Below, in pieces: positions 16,687 to 26,376 of a stretch of 64,000 nt of DNA (positions within the stretch are counted from its first letter, which is position 1; every line of letters starts with the position of its first letter). The DNA is from an uncultured Acetatifactor sp. (GTDB lineage Bacteria > Bacillota > Clostridia > Lachnospirales > Lachnospiraceae). The DNA is taken from the NCBI GenBank assembly GCA_910586215.1, contig CAJUGH010000001.1, positions 248,001-312,000 on the forward strand, in the 5' to 3' direction. The position numbers were made by a program, and so were the translations under genes. The notes under the pieces are model-generated. The model was not told the origin of the DNA. It did no database searches and worked only from the letters and a program-made list of their open reading frames with translations.

Positions 16687-17664
16687 ATGGCAGAGAAGGT
16701 TACGAAACAGAAAGGTGCAATTACACTTTCTAACGGACAGACATTCGTGCCGAAGAAGAAGAGCACCTGGCAGTACATGGTGCAGCACAAGTGGCTGTAT
16801 ATTTTATTGCTTCCGGGATTTATCTACTTCATTATGTTCCGTTACATACCAATGGGGGGATTGGTAATTGCATTTAAGGAGTATTCTCCCTTTAAGGGGA
16901 TCTGGGGAAGTCCATGGGTGGGATTCGACCAGTTTGCCAAGTTCTTTTCCAACAATGACTTCGGAAGATTGCTGTATAATACGCTGGGAATCAGCCTGCT
17001 ACAGCTGGTGCTGTATTTCCCGGCACCTATTATCCTGTCCCTGTTTCTGAATGAAGTGAGACATAATGGCTATAAGAGGGTGGTGCAGACCCTGGTATAC
17101 ATACCTCACTTCGTATCATGGGTTATCGTGGCCAGCCTGACCTACCAGTTGTTCAATGTAGGGGATGGTATCTTCAACGTGATATACAAGGCCATTTCCG
17201 GAGGCCAGACTTTTGATATCTTACAGAAATCTTCTACCTTCTGGGGTCTGATCGTAGGCCAGGACATCTGGCGTGAGACAGGTTACGGCACCATCGTGTT
17301 CCTGGCAGCCCTGGCGGGTGTGGATCAGGAACTGTACGAGGCGGCACGAGTGGACGGCGCAGGACGCTGGAGACTTATGTGGCACATTACCCTTCCTGCC
17401 ATCCGTGGCACCATCATCATGATGCTGATCATGCGCGTGGGCGGCATCCTGAACACAGGATATGAGCAGATCTTTCTGATGAGAAATGACTTGAACCTGG
17501 TCAGGGCCGAGGTGTTTGATACCTATATCTATACGAAAGGTATCCGGGCCGGACAGTATTCCTTCTCCTCGGCGGCAGGTATGTTCAAGTCGGTGGTAGG
17601 CATGATCCTGGTGCTTGCCTCAGACAAGGTAGCGAAGCTCTTCGGTGAGAGCGGATTATATTAG
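16687..17664 (+). CDS. LplB-type sugar ABC transporter permease (second system)
   Basis: 325-aa membrane subunit. A ~50-residue soluble N-terminus precedes WLYILLLPGFIYFIMFRYIPMGG and about six membrane segments; the EAA loop is YEAARVDGAGRWRLMWHITLP. The ATG at 16687 has AAAGGGG 7 nt upstream and lies downstream of the predicted promoter; the ORF start at 16585 lies within that promoter and is rejected. It is followed 16 nt later by its partner permease. Confidence 0.9.
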   Translation: MAEKVTKQKGAITLSNGQTFVPKKKSTWQYMVQHKWLYILLLPGFIYFIMFRYIPMGGLVIAFKEYSPFKGIWGSPWVGFDQFAKFFSNNDFGRLLYNTLGISLLQLVLYFPAPIILSLFLNEVRHNGYKRVVQTLVYIPHFVSWVIVASLTYQLFNVGDGIFNVIYKAISGGQTFDILQKSSTFWGLIVGQDIWRETGYGTIVFLAALAGVDQELYEAARVDGAGRWRLMWHITLPAIRGTIIMMLIMRVGGILNTGYEQIFLMRNDLNLVRAEVFDTYIYTKGIRAGQYSFSSAAGMFKSVVGMILVLASDKVAKLFGESGLY

Positions 17665-17680
17665 GAGGGGAGGGAGACAC

Positions 17681-18589
17681 ATGGCCAGAGATCATAAAGT
17701 AAGAGAAGGCGCCAAAGTGCGCAAGAGCACCGGTGACCGTATTGTGGATGTGATTATCTATGTTGTGCTGGGTCTGATAGCCCTTAGTACCGTGCTTCCT
17801 TTCCTGTATGTATTTGCAGGCTCTTTTGCCACGGAGAAGGAACTGACAGAGAAGGCATTCTTCATTATTCCCAGCCAGTGGTCCATTAACGCATACCGGT
17901 ATGCCATAGAGACTGCCAATATTTTGCGGGGATTGCGGAATTCCATCTGTATTACCGTGCTGGGAACCGTGTCCTGTATGGTGTTTTCCCTGACATTTGC
18001 CTATCCCCTGTCCAAGGGCCATTTCCGGGGACGCAACTGGTTGATGAATATGGTGATTTTTACCATGCTGTTTGGTGGCGGTATGATCCCCACGTACCTG
18101 GTGATCCAGGCGTATGGCCTGCTTGACAGCTGGTGGGCTTTGGTGCTTCCTGGTGCCATCAGCCCGTTTAACATGATTATCATCAAGAAGTTCTTCCAGG
18201 GACTTCCTGTGGAACTGGATGAGGCCTCCTACATGGATGGCGCCAATGATTTACAGATCTTTACCAAGGTGGCGTTGCCCTTGTCCAAGCCCGTGATTGC
18301 ATCCGTTTCCCTGTTCTATGGTGTGGGATTCTGGAATGATTACTTCAATGCGATGATCTATCTGTCTTCGCCGGAGAAGTTTCCCATCCAGATCCAGCTT
18401 CGTTCCATCATCCTGCTGTCCTCGAAGATTGCGGATACGGCACTGGACTATGACATGATGGGGGCACCCCCGGACAAGGCTGTGAAGATGGCCTGTACCG
18501 TGATTGCCACTCTGCCGATCCTGATTGTGTATCCTTTTGTGCAGAAGCATTTTACAAAAGGTGTTATGGTGGGGGCTGTGAAAGGCTGA
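17681..18589 (+). CDS. YtcP-type sugar ABC transporter permease (second system)
   Basis: 302-aa partner permease with FAYPLSKGHFRGRN, GGGMIPTYLVIQAYGL, EAA loop DEASYMDGANDLQIFTKVALP and terminus FTKGVMVGAVKG. It is closely related in layout to the permease at 3715 and more G+C-rich. A GGGAG site precedes the ATG at 17681. Confidence 0.9.
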   Translation: MARDHKVREGAKVRKSTGDRIVDVIIYVVLGLIALSTVLPFLYVFAGSFATEKELTEKAFFIIPSQWSINAYRYAIETANILRGLRNSICITVLGTVSCMVFSLTFAYPLSKGHFRGRNWLMNMVIFTMLFGGGMIPTYLVIQAYGLLDSWWALVLPGAISPFNMIIIKKFFQGLPVELDEASYMDGANDLQIFTKVALPLSKPVIASVSLFYGVGFWNDYFNAMIYLSSPEKFPIQIQLRSIILLSSKIADTALDYDMMGAPPDKAVKMACTVIATLPILIVYPFVQKHFTKGVMVGAVKG

Positions 18590-18676
18590 CAAGAGGATAC
18601 GGCCTTGTGTATTTGGTGAATTCAGGTAGTACCTGTTTTCATAGATTAATTTCCATATTCTATTAAGGAGGAGACA

Positions 18677-20317
18677 ATGAAAAAGAAAAGTTTCAACAAA
18701 GTTCTTGCGTTGGCACTTGCTTCTACAATGGCCTTTGGCCTTGCAGCCTGTGGCAACGGAGATGCACCGTCATCTGCACCTTCAGACAGTGAGACACAGT
18801 CCTCTGCTTCTGACAGTGGATCCACTCCGGCGGAAAGTAACAGCGGGGAAGATCAGTCCACAGGTGGGGAAGTTGCCCGTCAGACCATTACCTGGAGTGT
18901 GCTTGACCTGAATGCTGGTAACAACAATGTAGGTGAGTATGCAGAGCAGATCTTCCAGCAGATTGAGGACTATGTGGGCCATGACATTGAGATCACCTGG
19001 GTGGCAAATGATGCATCGGCCGAGAAGAACTCCCTGTTCTTCGCAAATCCCAAGACCATGCCTATGATCATGTCTTACGGCGGCACCATGACTGGTGACG
19101 TGGTAAAGGCTGCAAAGGACGGTGCCTTCATTGACTTGAATGAGTACATCTGGGATGCGGCCAAGTATCCCAATCTGGCTGGTATGTCCAAGGATGTGGC
19201 TGCCAATCTGACTGTGGATGGCAAGCTGGTAGGCCTTCCCCGCTGCCGTGTAGTGGGGCGTTACGGCTTGAGCTATCGTCAGGACTGGGCAGAAGCCCTG
19301 GGCGTGGAGCTTCCTGAGAATGCCACTCCCGATGATGTGTACAACATGCTGGTAGCCATGAAGAATGGCAACGAGAACCATGAGGGTTTCTGTGAGTATC
19401 CCATGGAGATGACCCTGTATACCGGTCCCTTCGATATCATCCAGACCTGGTTCGGCTGTGGCAACGGCTGGGCAGAAGTAGATGGACAGCTTGTTCCCGT
19501 GTGGATGCAGGATGAGTATTTCGAGGCTGTAGAGTACATCAAGAAGCTTTATGACGAGAAGCTGATGCCTCAGGACTGGCCGTCCAGACCTACAGACAGC
19601 TGGTCTGAAGGCTGTAAGAAAGGGGAGAACGGAGTCTTCATTGATGTGCTGGATTCCGGTAAGAGAATCTGGAACTACTTTGTGGCAGAGGAGACCAAGA
19701 CACCTTCTGTGGTCAATCCCGAGGAAGATGCCTCCATGGTGCTGTATGGTGCTGTGAACGGCCATACCCTGGCTACTGCCGGATATAATGGATTCTTCAC
19801 CCTGTCTGCTTCTACCCTGGATACTCCCGAGAAGATCGAGGCAGCCTTGACTGTGCTTGACAAGCTGTCTGATCCTGAGATGCAGGTGCTGACCCAGTTC
19901 GGTCTGGAAGGTATCAATTATGAGCTGGTAGATGGCAAGGTAAACAAGCTGGACCTGGAAGACGAAGCACTGGCTGGCAACTATAAGGGTCTGAACCAGC
20001 TTCTGACTTTCCTGCCTTCCACAGAGGCTACAACGGTTCCTGTTGTAAACACAGAGAGAGATGAAGCCCAGAACGCTGCCTATGAGGCAGCCCTGCCCTA
20101 TGCAGAGATAGATCCGGCTCTGTCCTTCAAGGTGAATTCTGAGACATACGCCCTGCAGGGTGCAGATCTGGATGAGCAGGCAAAGGCCCTCAGAAGCCAG
20201 TATATCTGCGGAGAGATCACTCTGGATCAGCTCAAGTCCGGCCTGGATGATATCAGGGCAAAGGGATACGATCAGATCATTACTGAGATCAATGAGCAGT
20301 ATGCAGTGAACAAGTAA
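18677..20317 (+). CDS. LipO-like solute-binding lipoprotein (second system)
   Basis: 546-aa lipoprotein: KKKSFNK start, hydrophobic core and lipobox LAAC with C25, then a ~45-residue Ser/Glu-rich linker to the binding domain. The gene follows the two permeases, the reverse of the order in the first operon, after an 87-bp gap with a small CAGGT/ACCTG hairpin and an AAGGAGGAG site. Codon use is strongly biased to preferred codons, as expected for an abundant binding protein. The ligand is likely a rhamnogalacturonan oligosaccharide from the lyases and hydrolase that follow. Confidence 0.9.
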   Translation: MKKKSFNKVLALALASTMAFGLAACGNGDAPSSAPSDSETQSSASDSGSTPAESNSGEDQSTGGEVARQTITWSVLDLNAGNNNVGEYAEQIFQQIEDYVGHDIEITWVANDASAEKNSLFFANPKTMPMIMSYGGTMTGDVVKAAKDGAFIDLNEYIWDAAKYPNLAGMSKDVAANLTVDGKLVGLPRCRVVGRYGLSYRQDWAEALGVELPENATPDDVYNMLVAMKNGNENHEGFCEYPMEMTLYTGPFDIIQTWFGCGNGWAEVDGQLVPVWMQDEYFEAVEYIKKLYDEKLMPQDWPSRPTDSWSEGCKKGENGVFIDVLDSGKRIWNYFVAEETKTPSVVNPEEDASMVLYGAVNGHTLATAGYNGFFTLSASTLDTPEKIEAALTVLDKLSDPEMQVLTQFGLEGINYELVDGKVNKLDLEDEALAGNYKGLNQLLTFLPSTEATTVPVVNTERDEAQNAAYEAALPYAEIDPALSFKVNSETYALQGADLDEQAKALRSQYICGEITLDQLKSGLDDIRAKGYDQIITEINEQYAVNK

Positions 20318-20370
20318 TTCTGTAGCAGACATGTTTGCTGTATAAAGGATACTTTTTCTGGAAAATTTGC

Positions 20371-20410
20371 AAGGAACCTGGTTACCAGCAATGGAACCAG
20401 GTTCCTTTTC
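20371..20410 (+). terminator. Rho-independent terminator after the second binding-protein gene
   Basis: A perfect 13-bp stem, AAGGAACCTGGTT with AACCAGGTTCCTT (20371-20383, 20395-20407), runs into TTTTC. It separates the transporter from the enzyme genes. Confidence 0.85.
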
Positions 20411-20415
20411 CATCT

Positions 20416-20442
20416 GTTGCTGTGAATAAAATGAACAGTAAC
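20416..20442 (+). repeat. Class A dispersed palindromic repeat
   Basis: 27 nt: GTTGCTGTGAAT...ATGAACAGTAAC, directly behind the terminator. Confidence 0.65.
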
Positions 20443-20483
20443 ACATGAAGAGAAAATGAGTAGGGCTGTAATATCATTCGCGG

Positions 20484-20512
20484 TTGCATGATTTGGCAGG
20501 TTGGTATATGAT
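20484..20512 (+). promoter_or_regulatory. Sigma-A promoter of the PL11-GH2-PL26 enzyme operon
   Basis: TTGCAT, a 17-nt spacer, TATGAT. It overlaps the 5' end of the longest open frame (20501), which supports translation starting at 20582. Confidence 0.6.
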
Positions 20513-20581
20513 GGAAATAGGCATGGGGCCGCTTTGCAGGTACTGCAAGGAGAATGGCGGCTCTGGGAAAGGGGTTATGAT

Positions 20582-23023
20582 ATGGAGACAATTGCACTGC
20601 ATCTGGATCAGGTGGAAGACATGTTTTTGGCTTTTTCCTGGGAGAAGGAAGAGGATGCCACCAGCAAGGTATTCTGGTCAGACCGGTATTCGGAGACCAT
20701 GACATACAAATGTGTCTATGAGGGGGACGGGAACCAGTATACCCTGCACAAGGCCACCCATGTGCCCCACTATGTGAAGGTGGAACTGTGGAAACAGGGG
20801 GAGAAGATTGCAGAGAGTAGTCCTCTGAAGACCCCAGTGAAGAAAGTCTGGAAGGAACAGCTGGAGCAGCTTAACCGTGGACTGATCGCCATCAAGACAA
20901 AGGACGGCGTGTTCCTGGGATGGCGCATGTTCCTGAAAGAAGCCACTGGCTATACCCAGACGGGGATGAGCGGCACGGACTATGTGGTATATAAGAATGG
21001 AGAGAGGCTGGCGCTTGTGACGGACAGCACCAATTACCTGGACAGGGAGGGAACCCTGCAGGATCTGTATGCAGTGGCAGCGGTAAAGGAAGGAACAGCA
21101 GGAGAAGGTGTCCGGGAGGAGAAGGCCTGTGAACCTGTGGCGGTAAATCCCAAATCTTACATCGAGATCCCCATGCAGGTGCCTGAGGGAGGGGTGACTC
21201 CGGCAGGGGATGCCTATACCTACAGGGCCAATGACATGAGTGTGGGGGATGTGGACGGGGACGGGGAGTATGAGTTCTTCGTGAAATGGGATCCCTCCAA
21301 TTCCCAGGATGTATCCATCAAGGGATACACAGGGAAATGTTTTATTGACTGCTATAAGCTTTCCGGCAGGCTGCTGTGGCGTCTGGACATGGGAGTCAAT
21401 ATCCGGGCAGGGGCGCACTATACCCAGTTCATGGTATATGATTTTGACGGGGACGGGAAGGCAGAGATGTCTGTGAAGACAGCCCCTGGCACCTGTATGA
21501 CAACTTACAGGGAAGACGGCAGTGTGGAAAGTGTGCGGTATATTACTTTGCCACAGGAGGATGTGCAGAAGGGTATTACCCACCAGGACAATTATGTGTG
21601 CAGTGCCCAGGACTATTATGAGCACATTGTGGAGATGTTCCAGCAGTGGCATACCTATCCGGAGGTGGCAAGCGGAAGGTGGCCAGCTACTCTGGAGGAA
21701 TGCTTCCATATAGAACCCAGGTATTCCTATCCCTTGTCTGATACAGATGCAAGGGCCTTGGCAGATTTCTTCATGGATGAGTACGCACCTTCCCGTAGTC
21801 CAAAAAACGAACTGCGGAAATTCGAGGGATTTATCTACCGGGGACCAGAGTATCTGACCATGTTCGGCGGGGACGGGACAGAACTGGAGACTATTGCCTT
21901 TCCTCATCCCAGGGAAGATGACGGGCTGCGCTGGGGAGATTATGCCATGAAACGCATCGAGCCCTGCAACAGGGTGGACCGGTTCCTGTCCGGTGTGGCC
22001 TACCTGGACGGGGAAAGGCCATACCTGGTTATCTGCAGGGGGTACTATACCAGGACCACTGTGGTGGCTTATGATTTCTTTGAGGGAAAGCATAGAGTAA
22101 AGTTTGATATCGACAGTGGCCATGTGCCCATGGACAATCCTTTCTGGGCAAGTCCTCACGGAGAAGCAGGCACGGATCCCGTGTACGGCTGCCTGGCAGG
22201 GCAGGGCAACCACAGCCTGTCCACGGCAGACTTAGACGGGGATGGCTGCCAGGAGATTATCTACGGTGCTGCTGCCATTGACCATGACGGAAGTGTGCTG
22301 TATTCCTCGGAGGATGTACTGCCAGATGGGAAGACGGTAGCGCGTCTGGGGCATGGGGATGCCATGCATGTGGCAGTGATCGACCCTGACAGGCCGGGTT
22401 TCCAGATCTTCAATGTGTTCGAGGGAGCCAGTGCAGTGCCATATGGCTGGGCCCTCCGGGACGGGGAGACCGGGAAAGTGTTCTTCGGGGAATACGCGGA
22501 AGAAGACCTGGGCCGGTGCATGATCGGGGACGTGAGTCCCGGGGTACGGGGCTTAAGCGTCTGGGTCAAGGAGATGTACGATTGCAAGGGCAACAAATTG
22601 CCCGATAAGGTCTTAGGAACCAACCAGAGTATTCGGTTTGCCGCCGATCTGACTACCCAGATAACGGATGGTGCAGATCATATCCATGGAAAACACATCG
22701 GTGTGGTGGGAGACAATACCCACGGCGTGATGCTGACACCGGAAGGAACACTTACCAACAATGGAACCAAAGGGAATCCCTGCCTGGTGGCGGATTTGTT
22801 CGGAGACTACCGGGAAGAACTGGTGCTGCGTACGGAGGACAGCAGTGCTATCCGCATCTACACAGGGTTAGAGATCAGTCATCATAAGCTGTTTACCTTG
22901 ATGCATGATACCATGTACCGTACGGGCATCGCCTGGCAGAATAACTGCTATAACCAGCCCTGCTATACCAAGTTCTATTACGCCAGTGACATGGATTTCT
23001 CCCAGGTGCTGCCGTATCTGTAA
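20582..23023 (+). CDS. PL11 rhamnogalacturonan lyase, YesX-like, cytoplasmic
   Basis: Cleaves the rhamnose-galacturonate backbone of RG-I by beta-elimination. The protein (813 aa) matches family PL11: a short N-terminal beta-domain, then an eight-bladed propeller with acidic Ca-binding loops DVDGDGEYEFF, DFDGDGKAEM and DLDGDGCQEII, a RWPATLEECFHIEPRYSYP segment, GQGNHSLSTADLDGDG, and WQNNCYNQPCYTKFYY near the C-terminus. There is no signal peptide, like B. subtilis YesX (exo-acting) rather than secreted YesW. The start at 20582 has AAAGGGG 7 nt upstream. The extra ~100 residues around 390-500 (HTYPEVASGRWP...) are common in the family. Confidence 0.9.
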   Translation: METIALHLDQVEDMFLAFSWEKEEDATSKVFWSDRYSETMTYKCVYEGDGNQYTLHKATHVPHYVKVELWKQGEKIAESSPLKTPVKKVWKEQLEQLNRGLIAIKTKDGVFLGWRMFLKEATGYTQTGMSGTDYVVYKNGERLALVTDSTNYLDREGTLQDLYAVAAVKEGTAGEGVREEKACEPVAVNPKSYIEIPMQVPEGGVTPAGDAYTYRANDMSVGDVDGDGEYEFFVKWDPSNSQDVSIKGYTGKCFIDCYKLSGRLLWRLDMGVNIRAGAHYTQFMVYDFDGDGKAEMSVKTAPGTCMTTYREDGSVESVRYITLPQEDVQKGITHQDNYVCSAQDYYEHIVEMFQQWHTYPEVASGRWPATLEECFHIEPRYSYPLSDTDARALADFFMDEYAPSRSPKNELRKFEGFIYRGPEYLTMFGGDGTELETIAFPHPREDDGLRWGDYAMKRIEPCNRVDRFLSGVAYLDGERPYLVICRGYYTRTTVVAYDFFEGKHRVKFDIDSGHVPMDNPFWASPHGEAGTDPVYGCLAGQGNHSLSTADLDGDGCQEIIYGAAAIDHDGSVLYSSEDVLPDGKTVARLGHGDAMHVAVIDPDRPGFQIFNVFEGASAVPYGWALRDGETGKVFFGEYAEEDLGRCMIGDVSPGVRGLSVWVKEMYDCKGNKLPDKVLGTNQSIRFAADLTTQITDGADHIHGKHIGVVGDNTHGVMLTPEGTLTNNGTKGNPCLVADLFGDYREELVLRTEDSSAIRIYTGLEISHHKLFTLMHDTMYRTGIAWQNNCYNQPCYTKFYYASDMDFSQVLPYL

Positions 23024-23025
23024 AG

Positions 23026-23058
23026 GTTACGGGGCAGCACCAGCCCGTGACAGGCAAC
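23026..23058 (+). repeat. Possible degenerate class B palindromic repeat
   Basis: 33 nt: GTTACGGGGC...GCCCGTGACAGGCAAC. Ends and length match the dispersed repeat, but the GAACGG core is not kept. It is followed by a related GGTAACCTGC segment. Confidence 0.35.
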
Positions 23059-23148
23059 CTGTAAAGTGACGGGTAACCTGCAAAATAACAATTCATCAAA
23101 AGCGTGTAAATGGAAAAATCGTAAAAATAACCTACAGGAGGGAACAGG

Positions 23149-26100
23149 ATGTACCTATCTATGGCAGGGGAGTGGAAGATCTCCCTGGAAGCAGAGGAAG
23201 GCATGCAACAGGGAACGATTGCTCTTCCCGGTATCCTGCAGGGGGCCGGATATGGGAATCCCATCACAAGGGATACGCCATGGGTCAGCAGCCTCCATGA
23301 CGGCTTCTGGTACCAACAGGAGCCTTACCAGTATGCACAGGGAGAGGGACAGGTGAATGTCCCTTTCCTGTCTCAGCCCCCGCGGCATTTTTTGGGGAAA
23401 GCTTACTATGAGAGAACTTTTGTGGTAACAGGATCACCCGCAGGAAATACTGTCGGGAAGGCCTGGGCAGGAGAGCCGGGCAGTGACCAGGAATGGTACT
23501 TTTTCGCGGAACTGGCCAGGTGGCGTTCCACGGTATGGGTAGACGGTGTAGAATGCGGAAGCTGCTGTAGCCTGTGTACCCCTCATGAGATCAAGCTGGG
23601 CAGGCTCGCGGCAGGGGAACATCGTATCAGGGTGTGTATGGACACGGCCATGCAATATCCCTACAGGCCGGATGGCCACGGGGTATCGGATGCCCTGGGT
23701 GCCACATGGAATGGTATGGCCGGGGAGATCGCCCTGTATACGGAATCTGTACACAGAGAGCGGATACAGGCCAGGCAGGAGTATGCCAGGATCCATGTAA
23801 GGAGGGTGGAAGCGGAAGGAGGACGGTTCCTGGTGGATGGTCAGCCGGTCTATTTCAGGGCCACCCATTTCGGCGGGGAGTACCCCCTTACCGGTTATCC
23901 TGTCACGGAAGTAAGCTGGTGGCAGAATAAGATGAAGATCATAAAGGAATGGGGGCTGAATGCCATCCGTTTTCATTCCTGCTGTCCTCCGGAGGCGGCT
24001 TTTTGTGCTGCCGACAGGGAGGATATCTATCTGTTGGTGGAATGCGGCATGTGGAATGACTTTGCCAATGGGGAGAGGGGGCAGGAGATGGCTGGGGTGC
24101 TCCGGGAGGAGAGCAGGCGGATCCTGGACTTTTTCGGACATCATCCCTCCTTCCTGTTCTTCTCTTCCGGCAATGAACCGGGTGGGGACTGGTATGAGTC
24201 CTTGACAGCCTGGGTGGAAGAAATCCGGGAATACGACAGGCAGCTTGGCTATGAGGGAAGAAGGCTCTATACGGCGCAGTCGGGATGGCATTATCCAATG
24301 CCACCTTCCCAGATAGAGGGGACGGACTTTATCTATTTCCATCGTTCCGGGTATGGGCCTTACAGAGGAGGTACCATCCGCAATCCCCTGGGATGGAAAG
24401 GAAAGACTTACAGTCCTTCCCTGGAAGGGGTGCAAAAACCTGTCATCTGCCATGAACTGGGACAGTGGTGCGCCTATCCGGATTTTGCAGTCATAGACAA
24501 GTTCAAGGGGTACCTGCATCCTGGCAATTATCTGGTATTCCGGGAGAATGCCAGGGCAAAGGGACTGCTTGGCTACAACAGGGAATTTGTGACATGTACC
24601 GGGGAGAACCAGCTTAGGCTCTACAAAGAAGAACTGGAAGCAAATTTCCGGACCAGGGAGTTACAGGGTTTCGAACTTCTGGATCTGCACGACTACCTGG
24701 GACAGGGCACCGCAGTGGTAGGGTTCCTGGATGCCTTCTGGGAGAATAAGGGATATGCCAGGCCGGAGCAGTTCAGGTGTTTCTGTCAGGATACAGTGAT
24801 CCTGGCAGTCTGCCGGTCTTATGTGTGGAAGAACACGGAGCAGGCGGTGATCCCTCTATGGGTCTGTCATTATGGAAGGGAAGACCTAAAAGAGGGTGTG
24901 CTGTGCTGGAAGGTAGTCCAGGAATCCGGTAAGAGCTATTCTGCCGGGATAGATGGCCCGGACGGGAATGGCAGCAGATCCGGGAATCCGGGGAAGCCGC
25001 AGGTTCTGTATCAGGGGGAACTGTCCTGTGGGGAGATAGCCCGGGGCGGCAATACCCTGGCAGGGGAAATCATACTGTCCTTCAATGACATACAGGAAAA
25101 TGTCTGGTTACGGCTGGAAGTCTGGCTGGAGATCCGTAAGCAGGAGAATCAGGAACTGGGATCCTGGGAACGGATATCTGTCATAAGCCGAAATAGCTGG
25201 CCTCTACATGTATTTGCGGCATCCGGTACAGGGGCAGATACGGGCAGTGACCACCCGAATGCAGACACCATTTTCTGCTATACCAAAAGCTGGCAGGAGG
25301 CGAAGGCGGCCCTGGCCCAGGGAGGTGCTGTGGTGTATACGCCTTATCTTGGGGAACTTGATTATGACTGCCCGCCCCTGTCCATGAAAAATGTGTTCTG
25401 GAACGGACAGATGGGACCTTCCTGGGGGCGTTCCCTGGGACTGGTGGTCCAGGACGCCCATCCGATCTTCTCCCATTTCCCTACAGGGCATTCCGGGGGA
25501 TGGCAGTGGGAGGATATCCTGGAGCATGCCAGGGGAATCTGTATGGAAGGGATGGAAGGAATAGAGCCAGTTGTGCGTCCGGTGGATGACTGGAACAGGA
25601 ATCTGTCCCTGGGGCTGATATTCGAGGCCAGGGTGCTCTCCGGGAAGCTGCTGGTGGTTTCAGCAGACCTGGAGGGGACATTTGAGGACAGACCTGCTGC
25701 CTATTCCTTGAAGAAGGCCATTTTGCAGTATGCAGCATCGGCGGCTTTTTCTCCTGGGGTAGTCCTGGAACCAGCCAGCCTGGAGGAGAGGCTGTTTCCC
25801 GTACACCGCATGGAAATGCTGACGGAGACAGTATATTATGGGGAGGATGCCACCGTACAGGGCGGGGAAGCCCTGGTGACGCCAGATCCGGGTACCAGTG
25901 TCAGAATCTGCCAGCAGGCATTCCCTATCCATGTGACGGTGCGCCTGAAATCTCCTGCGGAGGTGGCCGGGGTCCTGTATGTGCCGGGACAGCGGGATAG
26001 AATGACGGAGGGGATGGCGCGGGAGTACGGTATTTTTTACCGGGATGTGCAGTCGGGCCAGATGCGTCCTGGGGCGGCAGGCTGTTTCACTAATACCAGA

Positions 26101-26376
26101 AGACAGCAGAAGGTAATGTTTGAAGAGACTGTACTGACGGATGTGATAGAATGCAGGATATATTCTGCCTACGGGTGTGAAGGCAGATGGGGCTGGCAGG
26201 CCATGGGAGCGGGATGGAAATGGATGTGGCAGCCCAAAAAGGTGGTGGCGCAGCTGGCAGGCCTGCATGTGCTTAGTCCCAAGGATCTGGCAGGGGATGG
26301 GTATGGAACGGCCTTAGGGGATATCCTGTTCTGGAACCAGGAACAGAAATCGGCTACAAAGGAGATTGAAGGATGA
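23149..26376 (+). CDS. Glycoside hydrolase family 2 enzyme, cytoplasmic
   Basis: 1075-aa clan-A glycosidase: N-terminal sugar-binding beta-domain (KAYYERTFVV..., WRSTVWVDGVECG), an immunoglobulin-like domain, then a TIM barrel beginning with NAIRFHSCCPPEAAFCAADR. The acid/base is E343 in SSGNEPGG, and E436 in VICHELGQW is the probable nucleophile, the HELGQ variant found in a large uncharacterised GH2 group. The ~500-residue C-terminal part is beta-rich. There is no signal peptide. Activity (beta-galactosidase, -glucuronidase or -galacturonidase) cannot be told from sequence; context suggests RG-I side chains or ends. A GGAGG site precedes the ATG; the stop overlaps the next gene by 4 nt. Confidence 0.85.
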   Translation: MYLSMAGEWKISLEAEEGMQQGTIALPGILQGAGYGNPITRDTPWVSSLHDGFWYQQEPYQYAQGEGQVNVPFLSQPPRHFLGKAYYERTFVVTGSPAGNTVGKAWAGEPGSDQEWYFFAELARWRSTVWVDGVECGSCCSLCTPHEIKLGRLAAGEHRIRVCMDTAMQYPYRPDGHGVSDALGATWNGMAGEIALYTESVHRERIQARQEYARIHVRRVEAEGGRFLVDGQPVYFRATHFGGEYPLTGYPVTEVSWWQNKMKIIKEWGLNAIRFHSCCPPEAAFCAADREDIYLLVECGMWNDFANGERGQEMAGVLREESRRILDFFGHHPSFLFFSSGNEPGGDWYESLTAWVEEIREYDRQLGYEGRRLYTAQSGWHYPMPPSQIEGTDFIYFHRSGYGPYRGGTIRNPLGWKGKTYSPSLEGVQKPVICHELGQWCAYPDFAVIDKFKGYLHPGNYLVFRENARAKGLLGYNREFVTCTGENQLRLYKEELEANFRTRELQGFELLDLHDYLGQGTAVVGFLDAFWENKGYARPEQFRCFCQDTVILAVCRSYVWKNTEQAVIPLWVCHYGREDLKEGVLCWKVVQESGKSYSAGIDGPDGNGSRSGNPGKPQVLYQGELSCGEIARGGNTLAGEIILSFNDIQENVWLRLEVWLEIRKQENQELGSWERISVISRNSWPLHVFAASGTGADTGSDHPNADTIFCYTKSWQEAKAALAQGGAVVYTPYLGELDYDCPPLSMKNVFWNGQMGPSWGRSLGLVVQDAHPIFSHFPTGHSGGWQWEDILEHARGICMEGMEGIEPVVRPVDDWNRNLSLGLIFEARVLSGKLLVVSADLEGTFEDRPAAYSLKKAILQYAASAAFSPGVVLEPASLEERLFPVHRMEMLTETVYYGEDATVQGGEALVTPDPGTSVRICQQAFPIHVTVRLKSPAEVAGVLYVPGQRDRMTEGMAREYGIFYRDVQSGQMRPGAAGCFTNTRRQQKVMFEETVLTDVIECRIYSAYGCEGRWGWQAMGAGWKWMWQPKKVVAQLAGLHVLSPKDLAGDGYGTALGDILFWNQEQKSATKEIEG

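Noticed and set aside
18782..20446. 554-aa open frame on the minus strand
   Set aside because: It is the antisense shadow of the second solute-binding protein gene, with no ribosome binding site and no recognisable domain.
20678..22213. 511-aa open frame on the minus strand
   Set aside because: It is the antisense shadow of the PL11 lyase gene; the plus strand carries clear family motifs.
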